A program made the translations under genes and the position numbers. A stretch of 64,000 bases of DNA, from the NCBI RefSeq assembly GCF_024124765.2, contig NZ_JAMXSR020000002.1, positions 1,511,001 to 1,575,000 on the forward strand, given 5' to 3'. Below the pieces are notes generated by a model, which saw only the letters and a list, made by a program, of their open reading frames with translations, was not told where the DNA came from and did not search any database. The DNA comes from Sphingomonas sp. H160509. Lineage in GTDB: Bacteria > Pseudomonadota > Alphaproteobacteria > Sphingomonadales > Sphingomonadaceae. Below, one piece after another: positions 1 through 10,787 of the stretch. Numbering within the stretch: the first letter of the stretch is position 1; the number at the start of each line of letters is the position of its first letter.

Positions 1-166
1 GACGATCGTGAAATTCGCCGTGCACTCGTATCCGCATCACCCGACCGGGTCGCGCAACTGCTGCTCGATCGCGCCCCTCGAACGTGGCGCGCAGGACAAT
101 GTGACGGTGACGATCATCGGCTGCGAACAGGCGACACAGATCGGCGCGCTGCTGCTCGAAATCTGA
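1..166 (+). CDS. PP2C-type protein phosphatase, C-terminal end (partial, T6SS-linked)
   Basis: Only the last ~55 codons are in the window. The end reads ERGAQDNVTVTIIG, matching the RGxxDNxT signature near the C-terminus of PP2C-family Ser/Thr phosphatases, in which the Asp helps bind metal. The first ~25 codons (ending LLLDR) lie in frame 1 and the rest in frame 2. The break is at the CCCC run 74-77, and removing one C joins them. Beside tagH and vgrG, this fits the PppA/Stp phosphatase that reverses PpkA phosphorylation of the T6SS FHA protein. The partner kinase is not in the window. It converges on tagH with a 67-base gap. Confidence 0.7.
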   Translation, partial: TIVKFAVHSYPHHPTGSRNCCSIAPLERGAQDNVTVTIIGCEQATQIGALLLEI

Positions 167-233
167 TGGCGTGGGAACGGCGCCGTGACGATCGTTCCCC
201 CTTTTGCGTTGGCGACCCGCGCCGATCTGCTCC

Positions 234-1455
234 CTATCGACGTGGGCGAGCAACCGCCGCAGCATCCAGGCAGCGCGCGTATTCGGTGCGGAAGGCCTTG
301 CTGAACAGGTCCATGAATGCTTCGTCGGCATCGCGCACCACGCCCTCGAACTCGTCTTCATAGGCGTGCCACAACGCCGCGGCGCGCGCTTGCGGCAGCA
401 GCTTCGCCAACCAGCCGCCACCCCGCCGCCGCGCGCGGATCGCGGCGGGCGAGAACCGCTTGATCGTCTGCTCGATCGCCGCACGCATCGCCGCCGCCGT
501 CGCCATCTCGTGCAGCTGGATATCGCGGAACGCATCGTCGATCGCCAGCTCCGCCGGCATGAAACCCGGCTGCGGCGGCTGCAACAGCGTATCCAACATC
601 CGCTCGGGCGACCGAATGAACTTGATCGGATTGTTGCCGTCGAGCTCGATCGTCGTCGACACGACGCCGAGATCCGCCTTGGCTCGCGCCCGTGCCTCGA
701 CCAGCGCGGCCAGGCCACCCAGCATCCGCAGCATCAGATCGGTGCGGGGCGGAACGGTGACGTCCGGCTCGGGATCGCGCGGTTCCGTGCTGTCGTTTCG
801 CGGTTCGGTACCGTGCGTCGGGACATCCTCCAACGCGCCCCAGCCACGCGTGACCGCGGGCGGCGGCGGAAGGACCGCATCGACCGCTTTCGGGCCGCGC
901 TCCGCCAATTCTCCCCAGAGCTGAGCGGCGGACGGCGACGACTGTTCCGACGGTTCGCTCGCCCATGCCGAGACCGAGAGCGGCGCCGGCGTGTCCCATC
1001 CACCCCCGTCGAACGGCAGCGGTACCGCCTCCTCGTTCGTGTTGGCGGTCGGTGAAGCCGACCGGGATGACGGTGCCGGCGCGACCTCGTTCCATTCGCT
1101 CCATCCTGAGCCGACGACCGCGGCGGGTGGCGATGCCGCGCCGGCACATTCCGCCAGCACCTCGTAAGCGCCGATCACGATCCGGTCGCCGTTCGCAATC
1201 CGGTGCGGCGCCGTCAGCCGCCTCGGTCGCGCCGTTGACGAACGTCCCGTTGGTGCTGCGGTCGGTCAGTACATAGGTCCCGTCGCGGTAGCTGATCTCG
1301 CAGTGGCGCGACGACAGGTGGTTCTTGCGGTCCGGCAAACTCCAGTCGGCATGGACCGACCGCCCGACGATGGCGCCGTGCCGTACCAGCCTCAGCATCG
1401 TCGGCGCACCATTCTCGAGCGTGTCCATGCCCTGTATCGACAAAACCAGCGTCAT
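234..1455 (-). CDS. tagH: T6SS-associated FHA-domain protein TagH (one frame break)
   Basis: The N-terminus carries an FHA phosphothreonine-binding domain: GRSVHADWSLPD, then SSRHCEISYRDG and STNGTFVNG, which are the conserved loop residues. A Pro-rich linker follows. The C-terminal ~180 residues (SPERMLDTLLQP through FMPAELAIDDAFRDIQLHE to LFSKAFRTEYARCL) match the alpha-helical TagH/ImpI domain. In PpkA-regulated T6SS, the phosphorylated FHA protein promotes assembly. The start ATG at 1455 overlaps the stop of the upstream DUF6931 gene (ATGA). The reading frame changes at about 1207-1213 (one surplus base), just after the FHA core. Length ~406 aa after correction, normal for the family. Confidence 0.85.
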
Positions 1456-1993
1456 GCAGCGCACTCCATCGTTTCGGCCATCCGCGCACCGGCGTCGAGG
1501 ATCGCGTCCAGCCCGGCATCGCCGTGCGGTGCCGCCGCCAGGATCACCGCGGCCGCGGCAAAGCGACCGGTCGCATCGCGCGGCGCGAGGAACGGCGCGG
1601 AACCTTCGGGGGGCTACGGATCCGCCCGCCATGAACGCCGCCCAGGCGCATAGTCGCTCGGGTGTCGGCGTGCGCATGGTCCGCGCGATCGCTTCGGCGT
1701 CGCGACGGCGCGCTTCCGACGGGTCGCGCAACCAGGCCGTGACGGTCGCCATCGCATCCGCGTCGGGCTGGCGCACGAGATCGTACACGCCCCGTGCCGC
1801 CCACAGCACCGCCTCGTAGCGCGGCATCGCCACCGCGAGGAAACAGGCCGCGTCCGCCCCCCTGCGTCGTGCCCGCAGTCGCGCGAAGCAATCATCGGGT
1901 GCCAGCCGGTCGTCGGCACCCGCCGGCCACTCCAGCAGCGACCGCACCTGCCCCGCCTCGGTCCATACCGATCCATGCCAGGGGCCCGCTCAT
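1452..1993 (-). CDS. DUF6931 family protein, T6SS accessory (two frame breaks)
   Basis: Recognisable features of this T6SS-cluster family are AMPRYEAVLWAARGVYD, then AWLRDPSEARRRDAEAIA, then CAWAAFMAGGSVAP. After the G6 run at 1608-1613 (C6 on the coding strand) the frame shifts. Removing one base gives a natural tail that ends with a TGA overlapping the tagH start. The N-terminus needs one base fewer at 1981-1984 to use the ATG at 1993, which overlaps the vgrG stop. Otherwise a GTG at 1947 would be the start. About 179 aa after correction. The molecular role is unknown. Its place between vgrG and tagH, with stop/start overlaps on both sides, implies co-translation with the T6SS genes. Confidence 0.65.
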
Positions 1994-3958
1994 GCAATGA
2001 CCACCGCGCCGCCGAGCACGTTCACAGCCGCCTTGCCGTGGAGCGTGCTGACGGTGCCTTCCCAGGTGAGCGCGGACAGAGCGTTGCCGGTGATGGTCGT
2101 GCCGTTCAACGTGATCCCGGCGGGCGTCAGGCTGATCATATTGGGGCCGACCGCGAGCGTGATGCCGGTCGACGTCATCGTGATCCGCGACGTCCCCTGT
2201 GCAACGGTTATGGTCGCAGGGGTCATCAACACGCGGCTCGTGCCGACGCGCAGCATGATGCGCTGGCGTGCCTGCACGGTCGACGCGCCGCGGGTGATCG
2301 TCAGGCTGTGGTTGCCGGTCTCGACCGTGGTGCTGTCGTTGCGTCGGACGGCGGTCTCGCGGTCGCGGCCGACCCGGTTCGCCTGGTCGCGGTTCACGGT
2401 TTCCGCGTCGTCGTACAGCACGTCGGTGCGGCGATTGCGCTGCGCACGCAGATAGATTTCTTCGGCCCCGCCCTTGTCGTCGAAGCTGAGTTCGTTGAAC
2501 GCCGGCGCGCGCGGCCTGGTCTCGGCCCCCGCATAGCTGCCCATCTTGCCGATCGTATTCGACCGGTACAGCGACCGCGTCCGATTGGCGGGCAGCGCGT
2601 AAGCATGTTGGTGACGTGAATTATAGACGCGGCCGGTCACGATCGGGCGATCGGGGTTGCCGTTGAGGAAATCGACGATCACCTCCTCGTCGAGCCGCGG
2701 CAGCGTCACGTGGCCGAAGCTCGCCCCCCGCCGACGGATGCGAAACGCGCAGCCAGCAGGACCGCGCCTTTATGTCGGCCTCGTCGGATTTCTTCCAGAG
2801 GAAGCGAACCCTTACCCGGCCCATGCGGTCGACGCGGCTGTCGTCGGCACCACCCTCGATGACGATCGCGGTCTCCGGCCCCGCGAACGGCGCCGGCGTC
2901 ACGATGGGCGCGCGCCACTTCGTCTGGCTGGTGATCGCCTCGATCGAGACCTCGCGCCGTGTCATGTCGCCGTCGCTGCGCCACGGTTCCGCGTCCATGG
3001 CATAGTCGAGCGTGATCACGATGAACTCGCGGCCACGATCAAAGGCGTCGGCGGAGTCGAGCTTGAACAGCCCCCCGCAGGCGATGCCGATCGTGTCGCC
3101 CGATCCCGTATAGACCCGTTGGTCGGCGCGCGACGCCTCCAGCCGCACCTGCGCCCAATGCTTGGCCAGCGTCGGATCGACGAAGTCCCCAGTATAGTCG
3201 TGGATTTCCTGCGTATCGGCCGGGCCGCGCGTACTGCCGTCCGCGCGTCCATCGCGGACCAGGGTCTTCTCATAGTCGAAGCTCTGGATCAGCACGCGCC
3301 GTTCGCCGCCGCTCCGTACATGCTCGTGCCACTCCCACAGCGAGTCCTCGGTACCATGACCGCCGACGAGGTCGGGACGAAGCTTCACGGTCGCGGCGCG
3401 GGGCGAGGGCTTGTGAGCGGCCCGACTGTCGCACAGCACCATCGTGTGCTCACCCTTATCGTGGCGAAAGTAGAAATAGATCCCCTCTCGCTCCATCAGG
3501 CGCATGACGAACGACAGGTCGCTCTCGCGGTACTGCGCACAGTAAGGCCAGGGCCGATAGGTCTCGGTCAGCCCGCCATAGTCGATATGTCTACTATGGG
3601 GCGCGAGCACATCGCGCAGCATCTGCACTACGGTCTTCTGCTCGAAGATCCGATACGCACGATTGCTGTCGAGCAGGTGCAGCCAAGGCCGCAGCACCAA
3701 TGCGTAATGATGCCCCTCGTCGGTCTGTCGCAGGTGATGCGCCTCGATCACCAATCCATGGAAATACCGGACCGGCGCGTCCACCTCGTAGACCGTGATG
3801 CAGGCGGGCTTGCCCAGCGCAGGCAGGATGTCGACCCGGTCCTCCAGCACGACTTCCGCTTCGATCTGGAAAGGCTGGCTCAGCCGCTCGGCCGAATGGA
3901 AGCCGATCAACCGGGCCCTGGATCCCAGCGCCACATCGATCTCTGCCTGCCGCTTCAT
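1990..3958 (-). CDS. vgrG: T6SS spike protein VgrG (TssI) (one frame break)
   Basis: Residues 1-~400 form the gp27-like part (FHGLVIEAHHLRQTDEG, YCAQYRESDLSFVMRLMERE, GIYFYF). The gp5-like OB fold follows (RVRVRFLWKKSDE, CWLRVSHPSAGG, then PRLDEEVIVDFLNGNPDRP). The tail is a repetitive beta-helix needle (RITMTSTGITLAVGPNMISL and similar) ending in VIA. The frame breaks at the C6 run 2724-2729, and removing one base joins the halves into ~655 aa. There is no obvious toxin extension, so this is a structural spike more than an evolved effector. It is first in a coupled minus-strand operon with the DUF6931 gene and tagH, and divergent from tssA (113-base gap, presumably the promoters). Confidence 0.92.
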
Positions 3959-4071
3959 GCGACCGCTCTTGCGTTACGTTCGACATCATTGCGGCGATTG
4001 CTGCACGCCGACTGACGGGTTAGCCCGCATCGCCGCCATCGTGGCGTCACGACCGACACGGAGCGGCCTGC

Positions 4072-5061
4072 ATGACGATCGATCTCGAACGCTTCCTCGC
4101 CCCGATATCCGGCGACGATCCCGCCGGCCCGGACCTCGCCTACGACCCCGACCGTTTCCGTATCGAACAGGCGTTCGACATGCCGTCCGGAAGCGATGGA
4201 TCGACGGATGCTCCCGCCACTTCGGTCGACTGGCGCGAGATCACCGCGCTGATCGTCGACCAGGCGGATCGCACCAAGGATATCTGGCTTGCCATCTATC
4301 TCGCCCGCGCCGGTGCCAGGTCGGGACGCCTGGACGTGACCGTTGCTGGCGTACAGGCGCTCGCCGGGCTCACCAATCGCTTCTGGGATACGGTCCACCC
4401 CCGGCTCGAGGATTACGGCTTTCCCGGCCGCCGCGGCGCCTGCGACACGCTCGCCAACTTCACCGCGTTCGTCAGTCCGCTCCAAGGTATCGCGCTGATC
4501 GAGCATGAACGTTTCGGACGCTTCGACGGCGCTGATCTGATCCGTTTTGCGCGTGGCGGTGCCAACGAGGACGATTATGGTGCGTTTCGTGCCGCGCTCG
4601 ACGATACGGCGATCGGCCCGGAGAGCCTGATTGCAGCCATCGCCCATCTCGACGTGCTCGCCGAGGCGCTCAGGGAGGTGGACGCAACGCTGGTTGCCTT
4701 CGCCGAGGGCGATACCGGCAGCAATTTCGCGCCTGTCTACGTTGCGATCCGCGCGATCCGGGCTGCGGCGAACGCGCTGCTGCCGGCGGAACTGCGCGAC
4801 GATGCCGACACGGAAACGATTGTCGCGGCACCCGGCAGCAGCGCCCTCCCCGATGTCCTGAACGGTCGCGCCGACGTCGCCAAGGCGCTCGACCTGGTGA
4901 TCGATTTCTATCGCCGACAGGAGCCATCGAGCCCCATTCCTCTCCTGCTGGAACGCGCGAAGACGTGGATCCCGCTCGATTTCATCGAGATCCTCGACGA
5001 TATCGCCCCTCGTTCGATCGAAGAGGTCAAGAACATACTGTCTGCGCGTGCGCAACGTTGA
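4072..5061 (+). CDS. tssA: T6SS baseplate/sheath-capping protein TssA (ImpA N-terminal family)
   Basis: Begins MTIDLERFLAPISGDDPAGPDL, the conserved ImpA_N opening (LLxPIxxDxPAGxDLxYD). The WREITALIVDQADRTKDIWLAIYL helix and FWDTVHPRLEDYG segment are typical of the domain. At 329 aa it is a short TssA with a C-terminal IPLLLERAKTWIPLDFIEIL helix pair. TssA coordinates baseplate priming and sheath polymerisation in the cytoplasm. It has an intact frame and an ATG at 4072. It is divergent from vgrG and marks the edge of the T6SS cluster in this window. Confidence 0.88.
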   Translation: MTIDLERFLAPISGDDPAGPDLAYDPDRFRIEQAFDMPSGSDGSTDAPATSVDWREITALIVDQADRTKDIWLAIYLARAGARSGRLDVTVAGVQALAGLTNRFWDTVHPRLEDYGFPGRRGACDTLANFTAFVSPLQGIALIEHERFGRFDGADLIRFARGGANEDDYGAFRAALDDTAIGPESLIAAIAHLDVLAEALREVDATLVAFAEGDTGSNFAPVYVAIRAIRAAANALLPAELRDDADTETIVAAPGSSALPDVLNGRADVAKALDLVIDFYRRQEPSSPIPLLLERAKTWIPLDFIEILDDIAPRSIEEVKNILSARAQR

Positions 5062-5659
5062 AGGGCCAGGATCGCGCATGTTCGCCATCGTACTTTCCCG
5101 CGTTACCTTGACCTGCCAGATTGCTTAGGTCCGCGGGTTTGGCGGAGAAACATCATTCGGGTTTCATACGAAACATCAACCGCGCAGTTGCGAGTATGGG
5201 ATCGACGTAGAAGGCATCGACACGAAGTTGCGCAGAGGCGAAACCCGTTTACCCGAACGAGCCGTCCATCAGCCAACTGTGGTGCGAAACCAATTCACTG
5301 ACAGGGCCAGCTTCACCCCCCAGCGCAAGTGCCAGCAACCGCGTGACGCGGGCATCGATCGGCTCGACCAACCCGCTCCGTGCCCGGACCGGCAGCCCAT
5401 CCCCGTCGGTGCGATGGACGACAATCTCGCTCACCCGGGCCCTGCCCACTGGTCCGTTATCGAGCGCTACCGGCGAAGTGGCAGCCGCATCCTATGTTCG
5501 CATCATGAATGGCACCGTTGTGCTGAGCATCGTCCTGGCGATCGCTGACGAGGTGGCGGCGTTCAAGATCGGGACGAGGTGTTCTCTATGGTGCGCTGCC
5601 AGAAAGACCTGATGAAAGGCAGCGTTACACATCCTCAGTATTTCAGGGCGTGAGCTACA
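5062..5659. other. 598-base stretch without a convincing gene
   Basis: No open frame here has credible family features. A lower-strand frame at 5249-5449 contains DARVTRLLALALGGEAG, which faintly recalls the AraC_N (PF06719) helix found before AraC HTH domains. No HTH follows and the similarity is too weak to call. Given the decayed oxidoreductase next to it, the stretch may be further gene debris. Confidence 0.3.
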
Positions 5660-6105
5660 GCGCTGACCCACAAGCTCGTGGGTATCGATCACGTCGACAC
5701 CGCGGCCACACCTGTATCCCTGCTGACCGCTTGGAAGTCCTGACCGAGGCAAGACACGACGCACCCGATCCATTCCATGCGTTTCACCAGGAGCCGTGCC
5801 GGTCGAAGGCAAGACGGGGGGTAGTGACGGCACCCGCGATGGGGTCGGCGACCGCCTCGTCCAGCTTGCCAGATGGCAGGGGACGCAGGTGGTCGCCGTC
5901 GTATCGGCCAAGGACGCGGAGCTGATGCACCAGCTGCTACCGCTTCGTCGACTCTACCAAGGGTGCGGCCAAGGATGCTATCGACGATGCGGAGCTTGTC
6001 GTTGACGCGGTCGGTGCCGCGAACATGGCGCGTTTGTCGCCTACCTTGAAACCGGGCGATGGCCTTTTCCTAGTCCAACCGCGCAACGGTGACCGCGCGT
6101 TTGCA
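5660..6105 (+). pseudogene. Decayed MDR-family NAD(P)H:quinone oxidoreductase
   Basis: Translated pieces in different frames line up in order with a zinc-independent medium-chain dehydrogenase. KLVGIDHVDTAATPVSLLTAW (from about 5672) is the linker before the nucleotide-binding domain. RLVQLARWQGTQVVAVVSAKD is the Rossmann strand after the glycine loop. RFVDSTKGAAKDAIDDAELV and VDAVGAANMARLSPTLKPGD are the downstream core. The glycine-rich loop is garbled and the N-terminal catalytic third was not found. At least three breaks occur, not at long homopolymers, which differs from the rest of the window. I therefore call true decay. It may once have partnered the neighbouring NmrA reductase. Confidence 0.6.
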
Positions 6106-6143
6106 CAAAAAGGCTCATTGCCAGGTTCGAGGAATGCCCGCTG

Positions 6144-7010
6144 CTAGCCAGCAGCAAGTGCCTCGGCAGTCTCGCGATAGGTGTGCAGTCGACGGCCCAG
6201 CAGTGTCGTGAGACGCTCGACGTCGTCTTCCTTCGGGATCATGCCGTCGCTGACGTAGCGCTCGGCCATCAGGCGCATTTCGTAGGCGCTCCACTTGGGC
6301 ATGAAGGTCGCCATGTTGGACTCGAACCCGCTCGGATCGTCACCGCCGTACACCACGGGCCGGCCGAGCACGTCGGACCAGATCGCGGCGATCTGCTCGC
6401 CGGTGAGCGTCTCCGGGCCGACGACGTTGATCGTTGTCATCGGCAGTTTGCCCGGCGCCTGATCCCGACGGATCAGCTCCAGCGCGGCCACCTCGGCTAT
6501 GTCGCGCGCGTCGACCATGGCGACGCCCTTGCCGCCGATCGGTATTGGATAGACGCCGTGCTGCAAGATCACGTCCTTCACCATGATCTCGTTGTCGATA
6601 AAATAGGTCGGGCGCAAAATGGTCGCGCTGAAGTTCATTGCTTCGAGCATCCGCTCGGCACCGTACTTCACCGCGAAGTGCGGTACGTTGACCGCCCGGT
6701 CAGCGTCGAAGACCGACAGGTACACGATCCGCTCGACACCCGCCTCATGCGCAACGTTGAGGGTTACCAACGCCTGGGTAAACTCGTCGCCGGTCACGGC
6801 ATTGAGCAGGAACAGCGTGCGGACGCCGGCGAAAGCGGCACGCAGCCCATCGATGTCGAGCAGGTCTCCCTGGACGACCTCGACGTCGGCCGGGAAATCC
6901 GCCTTCGCAGTATCGCGCGTCAGGACACGAACACGGGCGTCGCGGTTCACGAGCTGGTCGACGACATGGCGGCCGACACGGCCGGTGGCACCGATCACGA
7001 GAATGGTCAT
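6144..7010 (-). CDS. NmrA/atypical SDR NAD(P)-binding oxidoreductase
   Basis: Starts MTILVIGATGRVGRHVVDQL, with the GATGxxG dinucleotide motif of NmrA-like short-chain dehydrogenases. It continues VVQGDLLDIDGLRAAFAGV and IVYLSVFDADRAVN. The canonical SDR Tyr-x3-Lys is replaced by a less obvious active site, as in regulatory NmrA and QOR2-type quinone reductases. 288 aa. The ATG at 7010 follows an AAGGAG-like site. It is divergent from the LysR gene with a 106-base gap, the usual arrangement for a LysR-controlled target. The substrate cannot be told. Confidence 0.8.
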   Translation of the reverse strand: MTILVIGATGRVGRHVVDQLVNRDARVRVLTRDTAKADFPADVEVVQGDLLDIDGLRAAFAGVRTLFLLNAVTGDEFTQALVTLNVAHEAGVERIVYLSVFDADRAVNVPHFAVKYGAERMLEAMNFSATILRPTYFIDNEIMVKDVILQHGVYPIPIGGKGVAMVDARDIAEVAALELIRRDQAPGKLPMTTINVVGPETLTGEQIAAIWSDVLGRPVVYGGDDPSGFESNMATFMPKWSAYEMRLMAERYVSDGMIPKEDDVERLTTLLGRRLHTYRETAEALAAG

Positions 7011-7116
7011 TGGGTTACTCCTTCGATTTGTCTTGCTGACGAGCCAAAGATGCGTGATCCATCCGCAGACGAATAGACGTGCAATCTGGACGCACTGTCT
7101 CAGCAGTGGAACACTC

Positions 7117-8004
7117 ATGGATCTGCTTGCGCTAGCCGACTTTACTCTTGTCGCCCGCCATGAGGGGTTCGGAAAAGCGGCACGCGCGAGCCACCGCCCC
7201 AAGGCGACGTTGTCGCGGCGCGTGGCAGAACTTGAAGCCGCGCTCGACGTGCGCCTGTTCGAGCGTGGTGCACGAACATTGAAGCTGACCGAAGAAGGCC
7301 GGGCGCTGTTCGCCCGTACTGGCCCATTGCTCGCCGAACTGGAGGAGACTGCCGTCGCGATCAGTTCGGGTGGCGAGACGCCGCGCGGGCGGCTGCGGAT
7401 CAGCGCGCCGCTATTGTTCTCGCAGACGGCCATGGGTCGGCTGGCCGCGGAATTCATCCGCCGTTACCCGGATGTTCGCCTGGAAGTGACCACGGACGAC
7501 CGAATGGTGGACATGATAGAAGAGGGCTACGATCTCGTCATTCGCGTCAATCCCGCACCAGACGATACGCTGGTCGGTCGTCCTTTCCTGCACGACCGAC
7601 TGGTGGTGGTGGCTGGTCCCGGCATGGTGCGGTTGGCAGAGGGGATCATGCCCGCCGTGGTGCGCGGCAACGACCCTGAGCGAAGCTGGACCGTCGACAC
7701 GCCGGACGGCCCTATCGAGATAGCGGTCAATCCTGTGCTGCGCCTGTCATCGCTGATCATGATCCGCGATGCAGTGCGTACCGGGGTCGGCGTGGCCAAG
7801 CTGCCGTTATCGCTCGTCAGCGACGACATCGACTGCGGGCGGCTGGCGCCTTGGGGCAACGTTGCGAAATCTGAGATTGCGTTATGGGCGCTCTACCCGA
7901 CGCGGCGGCTGCTTAACGCTCGCGTATCCGCCTTCCTGGATTTTCTGAGAAACTCCTTCCCGCGGGCAGCACCAGAAGAACTCGCTGCCTATCTAAAGAG
8001 GTAA
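7117..8004 (+). CDS. LysR-family transcriptional regulator
   Basis: The N-terminal HTH reads FTLVARHEGFGKAARASHRPKATLSRRV, followed by the recognition-helix extension LEAALDVRLFERGARTLKLT, the LysR signature. The C-terminal effector domain runs GRLRISAPLLFSQTAMGRLA to the end (295 aa). ATG at 7117. An upstream ATG in frame exists but would overlap the divergent gene. Divergent orientation to the NmrA reductase suggests that it regulates that gene and itself. The effector is unknown. Confidence 0.88.
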   Translation: MDLLALADFTLVARHEGFGKAARASHRPKATLSRRVAELEAALDVRLFERGARTLKLTEEGRALFARTGPLLAELEETAVAISSGGETPRGRLRISAPLLFSQTAMGRLAAEFIRRYPDVRLEVTTDDRMVDMIEEGYDLVIRVNPAPDDTLVGRPFLHDRLVVVAGPGMVRLAEGIMPAVVRGNDPERSWTVDTPDGPIEIAVNPVLRLSSLIMIRDAVRTGVGVAKLPLSLVSDDIDCGRLAPWGNVAKSEIALWALYPTRRLLNARVSAFLDFLRNSFPRAAPEELAAYLKR

Positions 8005-8241
8005 GTCAGCATCAAGCTGCACTCTGATCGGTCCCAATCGTGGATGCATTACGCTGCTACATAGGCCGGCACGTAGACGTCCGGATGCCGGGATATCTCC
8101 GCCGCAGTCGCTTTCCCCACTTCTTCGCTATGGCGGTGGGGACGCTAGAAAACGCGCAGGCTTTGATGGACTTGATCATGCCCCCTGTTCGAGCTTGTCT
8201 ACGGGAGCAAGGCGCGCGCCTGATGGACTTCGCCTGCTCAA

Positions 8242-10624
8242 CTAGGCTGATGACGGGGAACTACCGATCATCTCCGCAACCTTGGCTGCCAGCCCCTGCA
8301 TCGTGAAAGGCTTGGTGAGCAACGCCATCCCGGGTTCTAGATGCCCGTTGCCGACCGCGGCATTCTCCGCATAGCCGGTAATGAAGAGCACCTTCAGGTC
8401 GGGTCGGAGAGAACGCGCCGCGTCAGCGACCTGCCGCCCGTTCATGCCGTTGGGTAAGCCGACGTCGGTGATCAGCAGCTCGATCTTGGCACCCGATTGC
8501 AATACCTTGATGCCTGCTGCGCCATCCGCTGCGCCAATCACGGTATATCCCTGTTCTTCGAGCACCTCGTCGATGAGATGTCGGATCGTCGCTTCGTCAT
8601 CGACCACCAGGATCGTCTCGCCGCTAGCCAAGGCAGCGGATGCGATCGCCTCTTCCTGATCACTCGGCAAGGCATCGCCCGCATAGCGAGGAAGATAGAT
8701 GCAGATCGTGGTTCCCTGCCCCAGCTCGGAGGAGATCCTCACCTGTCCACCCGACTGGCGGGCGAAACCGTAAATCATCGAAAGACCGAGCCCGGTGCCC
8801 TGACCAATCGGCTTGGTCGTATAGAAGGGCTCGAAGGCGCGCTCGATCGTTGCCGGCGACATGCCCGTGCCGGTGTCGGTGACGCAGACCGACAGATATT
8901 GGCCGGGCGGCAGGTCGCGCTCCAGAGCCGCGCGATCGTCCAGCGATGTGTTCGCCGTCTCGATCGTGATCCGTCCGCCTTCGGGCATGGCGTCCCGTGC
9001 GTTTATGCAGAGATTGAGAATGGCGCTTTCGAGTTGCGTCGCGTCGATCATCGCGGGCCACAGCCCGGCCGCGCCCACCACCTCGATATCGGCGGTCGAC
9101 CCGACCGTCCGGCGCAGCAGGTCCTCCATTCCCGCGACCAGGCGATTGACGTCGGTTGGCTTGGGATCGAGCGTCTGCCGACGCGAAAACGCGAGCAGCC
9201 GCTGCGTCAGGGAAGCGGCCCGCCGTCCGGCACCTTGGGCGGCGTTGATGAAGCGCTCGGCGTCGTCGAGCTTGCCACGTTCCAGGCGCAACTGGAGCAA
9301 CTCCAGGTTGCCCATCATGCCGGTAAGGAGGTTGTTGAAGTCATGCGCCAGACCACCGGTAAGCTGGCCGACCGCTTCCATCTTCTGCGCCTGGCGTAGC
9401 TGATCTTCGATTTGCCGCTGCCCGGTCATATCGACGCCGACGCCGGTTCGCCGGACAGGTTTGCCGTTGTCGTCGAAATAGGTGTGCCCACGGGAGAGCA
9501 CCCATCGGATCGATCCGTCCGGATGAACCAATCGATATTCTAGCTCCAGATCTCCCGAGCGTTGCAGACCGCCAGACATTGTCTTCTGCAGCGAAATACG
9601 ATCCTGCGGATGAACGTTGGCGAGAAACTCCTCGCGAGGCAGGCCGGCGGCACCGCGCTCGGGGTCCAGTGCGTACAACGCCGAGACCGCCGCGTCGCAA
9701 AAAGAAGAGATCGGTGGCGACGTCATAGGTCCACACGCCGACGCCCCCCACGGCCGACAGGGCGAGGCGCGCGAAATCCTGCTCGTCGTGCAGCCTCGCC
9801 TCCATCTCGCGCTCGCCCGTGACGTCGCGGCCGGTAGCGTAGGTGATGTCACCAGCCGGTGCGGCGACCCATGAGATCGTGCGGTTCGAGCCATCCTTGT
9901 GCCTATACCGGTTTTCGATTCTCAGCTGGTTCCCCGCCGCGGCCGTCTCATAGGCGTCGACCGTCTTGTCATGATCGGTCGGGACGACGAATTCGTTGAC
10001 ATGGTGTCCAATCAGCTCGTCGGGCTCATAGCCAAGAACCGTGGTCCAGGCCGGATTGACCCGGCGGAACATACCGTTGAAGTCGACCGCCACGAGAAGA
10101 TCGGGCGAGGTATCCCACATGCGGTCCCGCTCGGCCGTACGCTCATTGACCTGCCGCTCGAGCGTCGCGTTCAGCTTACGCAACTTCGCCTCGCTCTCTT
10201 GAAGAGCCGCCTCTGCATCGCGCCGGGCGCTGATGTCGCTTGCCGCTCCGAACCATTCGATGATCTCGCCGGCCGGGCTCAGCAGCGGTACGGCACGCGA
10301 CTGCGTCCAGCCGACAGTGCCGTCCGAACGGACCACGCGATGTTCGAGATCGAACGTCGCCTTGAGCCGGATGGCGTCATCGATGGCTGCGGTCACCGCG
10401 GCTTGATCGGTCTCGGGAATATAGGACAGCAACCACGAACGGTTCGGCTTCGACGAAGACGTGCTCGGCAGGAAGCCGCCGCCGTCGAGCTCCTTCATCT
10501 CTCCCCAGTCCGGACTCATCCGGTAGAGGACGTCCGAACTCGCTTCGGTCAGGAGGCGGAGGCGGGCTTCACTCTCGCGCAAGCGCTGTTCGACGCTAAC
10601 CGCGTTCTCGGTCCGATCTGTCAT
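8242..10624 (-). CDS. PAS-domain hybrid sensor histidine kinase (one frame break)
   Basis: Three successive PAS/PAC modules occupy the N-terminal half: ASSDVLYRMSPDW with FGAASDISARRDAE, then TSPDLLVAVDFNGMFRRVNP, then LHPERG-like residues and RWVLSRGHTYFDDNGKPVR. The HisKA dimerisation helix has phospho-acceptor His in GLAHDFNNLLTGMMGN. HATPase_c shows the N box (LNLCINARDAMPEGG), DTGTGM and GTGLGLSM. A C-terminal receiver domain (TILVVDDEATIRHL, phospho-Asp in LLITDVGLPNGMNG, Lys in LLTKPF) makes it hybrid. There are no membrane segments, so it is a soluble sensor. The frame breaks at the A5 run 9699-9703 (one surplus base). ATG at 10624 has AAGGA upstream. About 793 aa. No cognate regulator is adjacent. 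Confidence 0.88.
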
Positions 10625-10787
10625 AACGTCCTTAGCGCGGCGATCTATTTCAGCCATTTACCAACTGCCGAACACAGTGCAAATCGCACCTGATTCCCCA
10701 CGCAATTGAGGTGCTCCGATCGCTCCATAACGCGCCCGACCACGGGCGGGTTCGAGCTGTGGCTTGGCGACTTTGCCGCGTATGCCG

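Noticed and set aside
204..1055. Long plus-strand open frame opposite tagH
   Set aside because: Arg-rich shadow of the minus-strand TagH gene; GC-rich codon bias keeps the opposite frame open.
5249..5449. AraC-family regulator fragment on the minus strand
   Set aside because: Only a short stretch faintly like AraC_N; no HTH in any nearby frame.
8040..8306. 88-codon plus-strand frame between lysR and the kinase gene
   Set aside because: Its 3' part overlaps the kinase end and no family features are visible; the lower strand carries only a 31-codon open piece. Not called.
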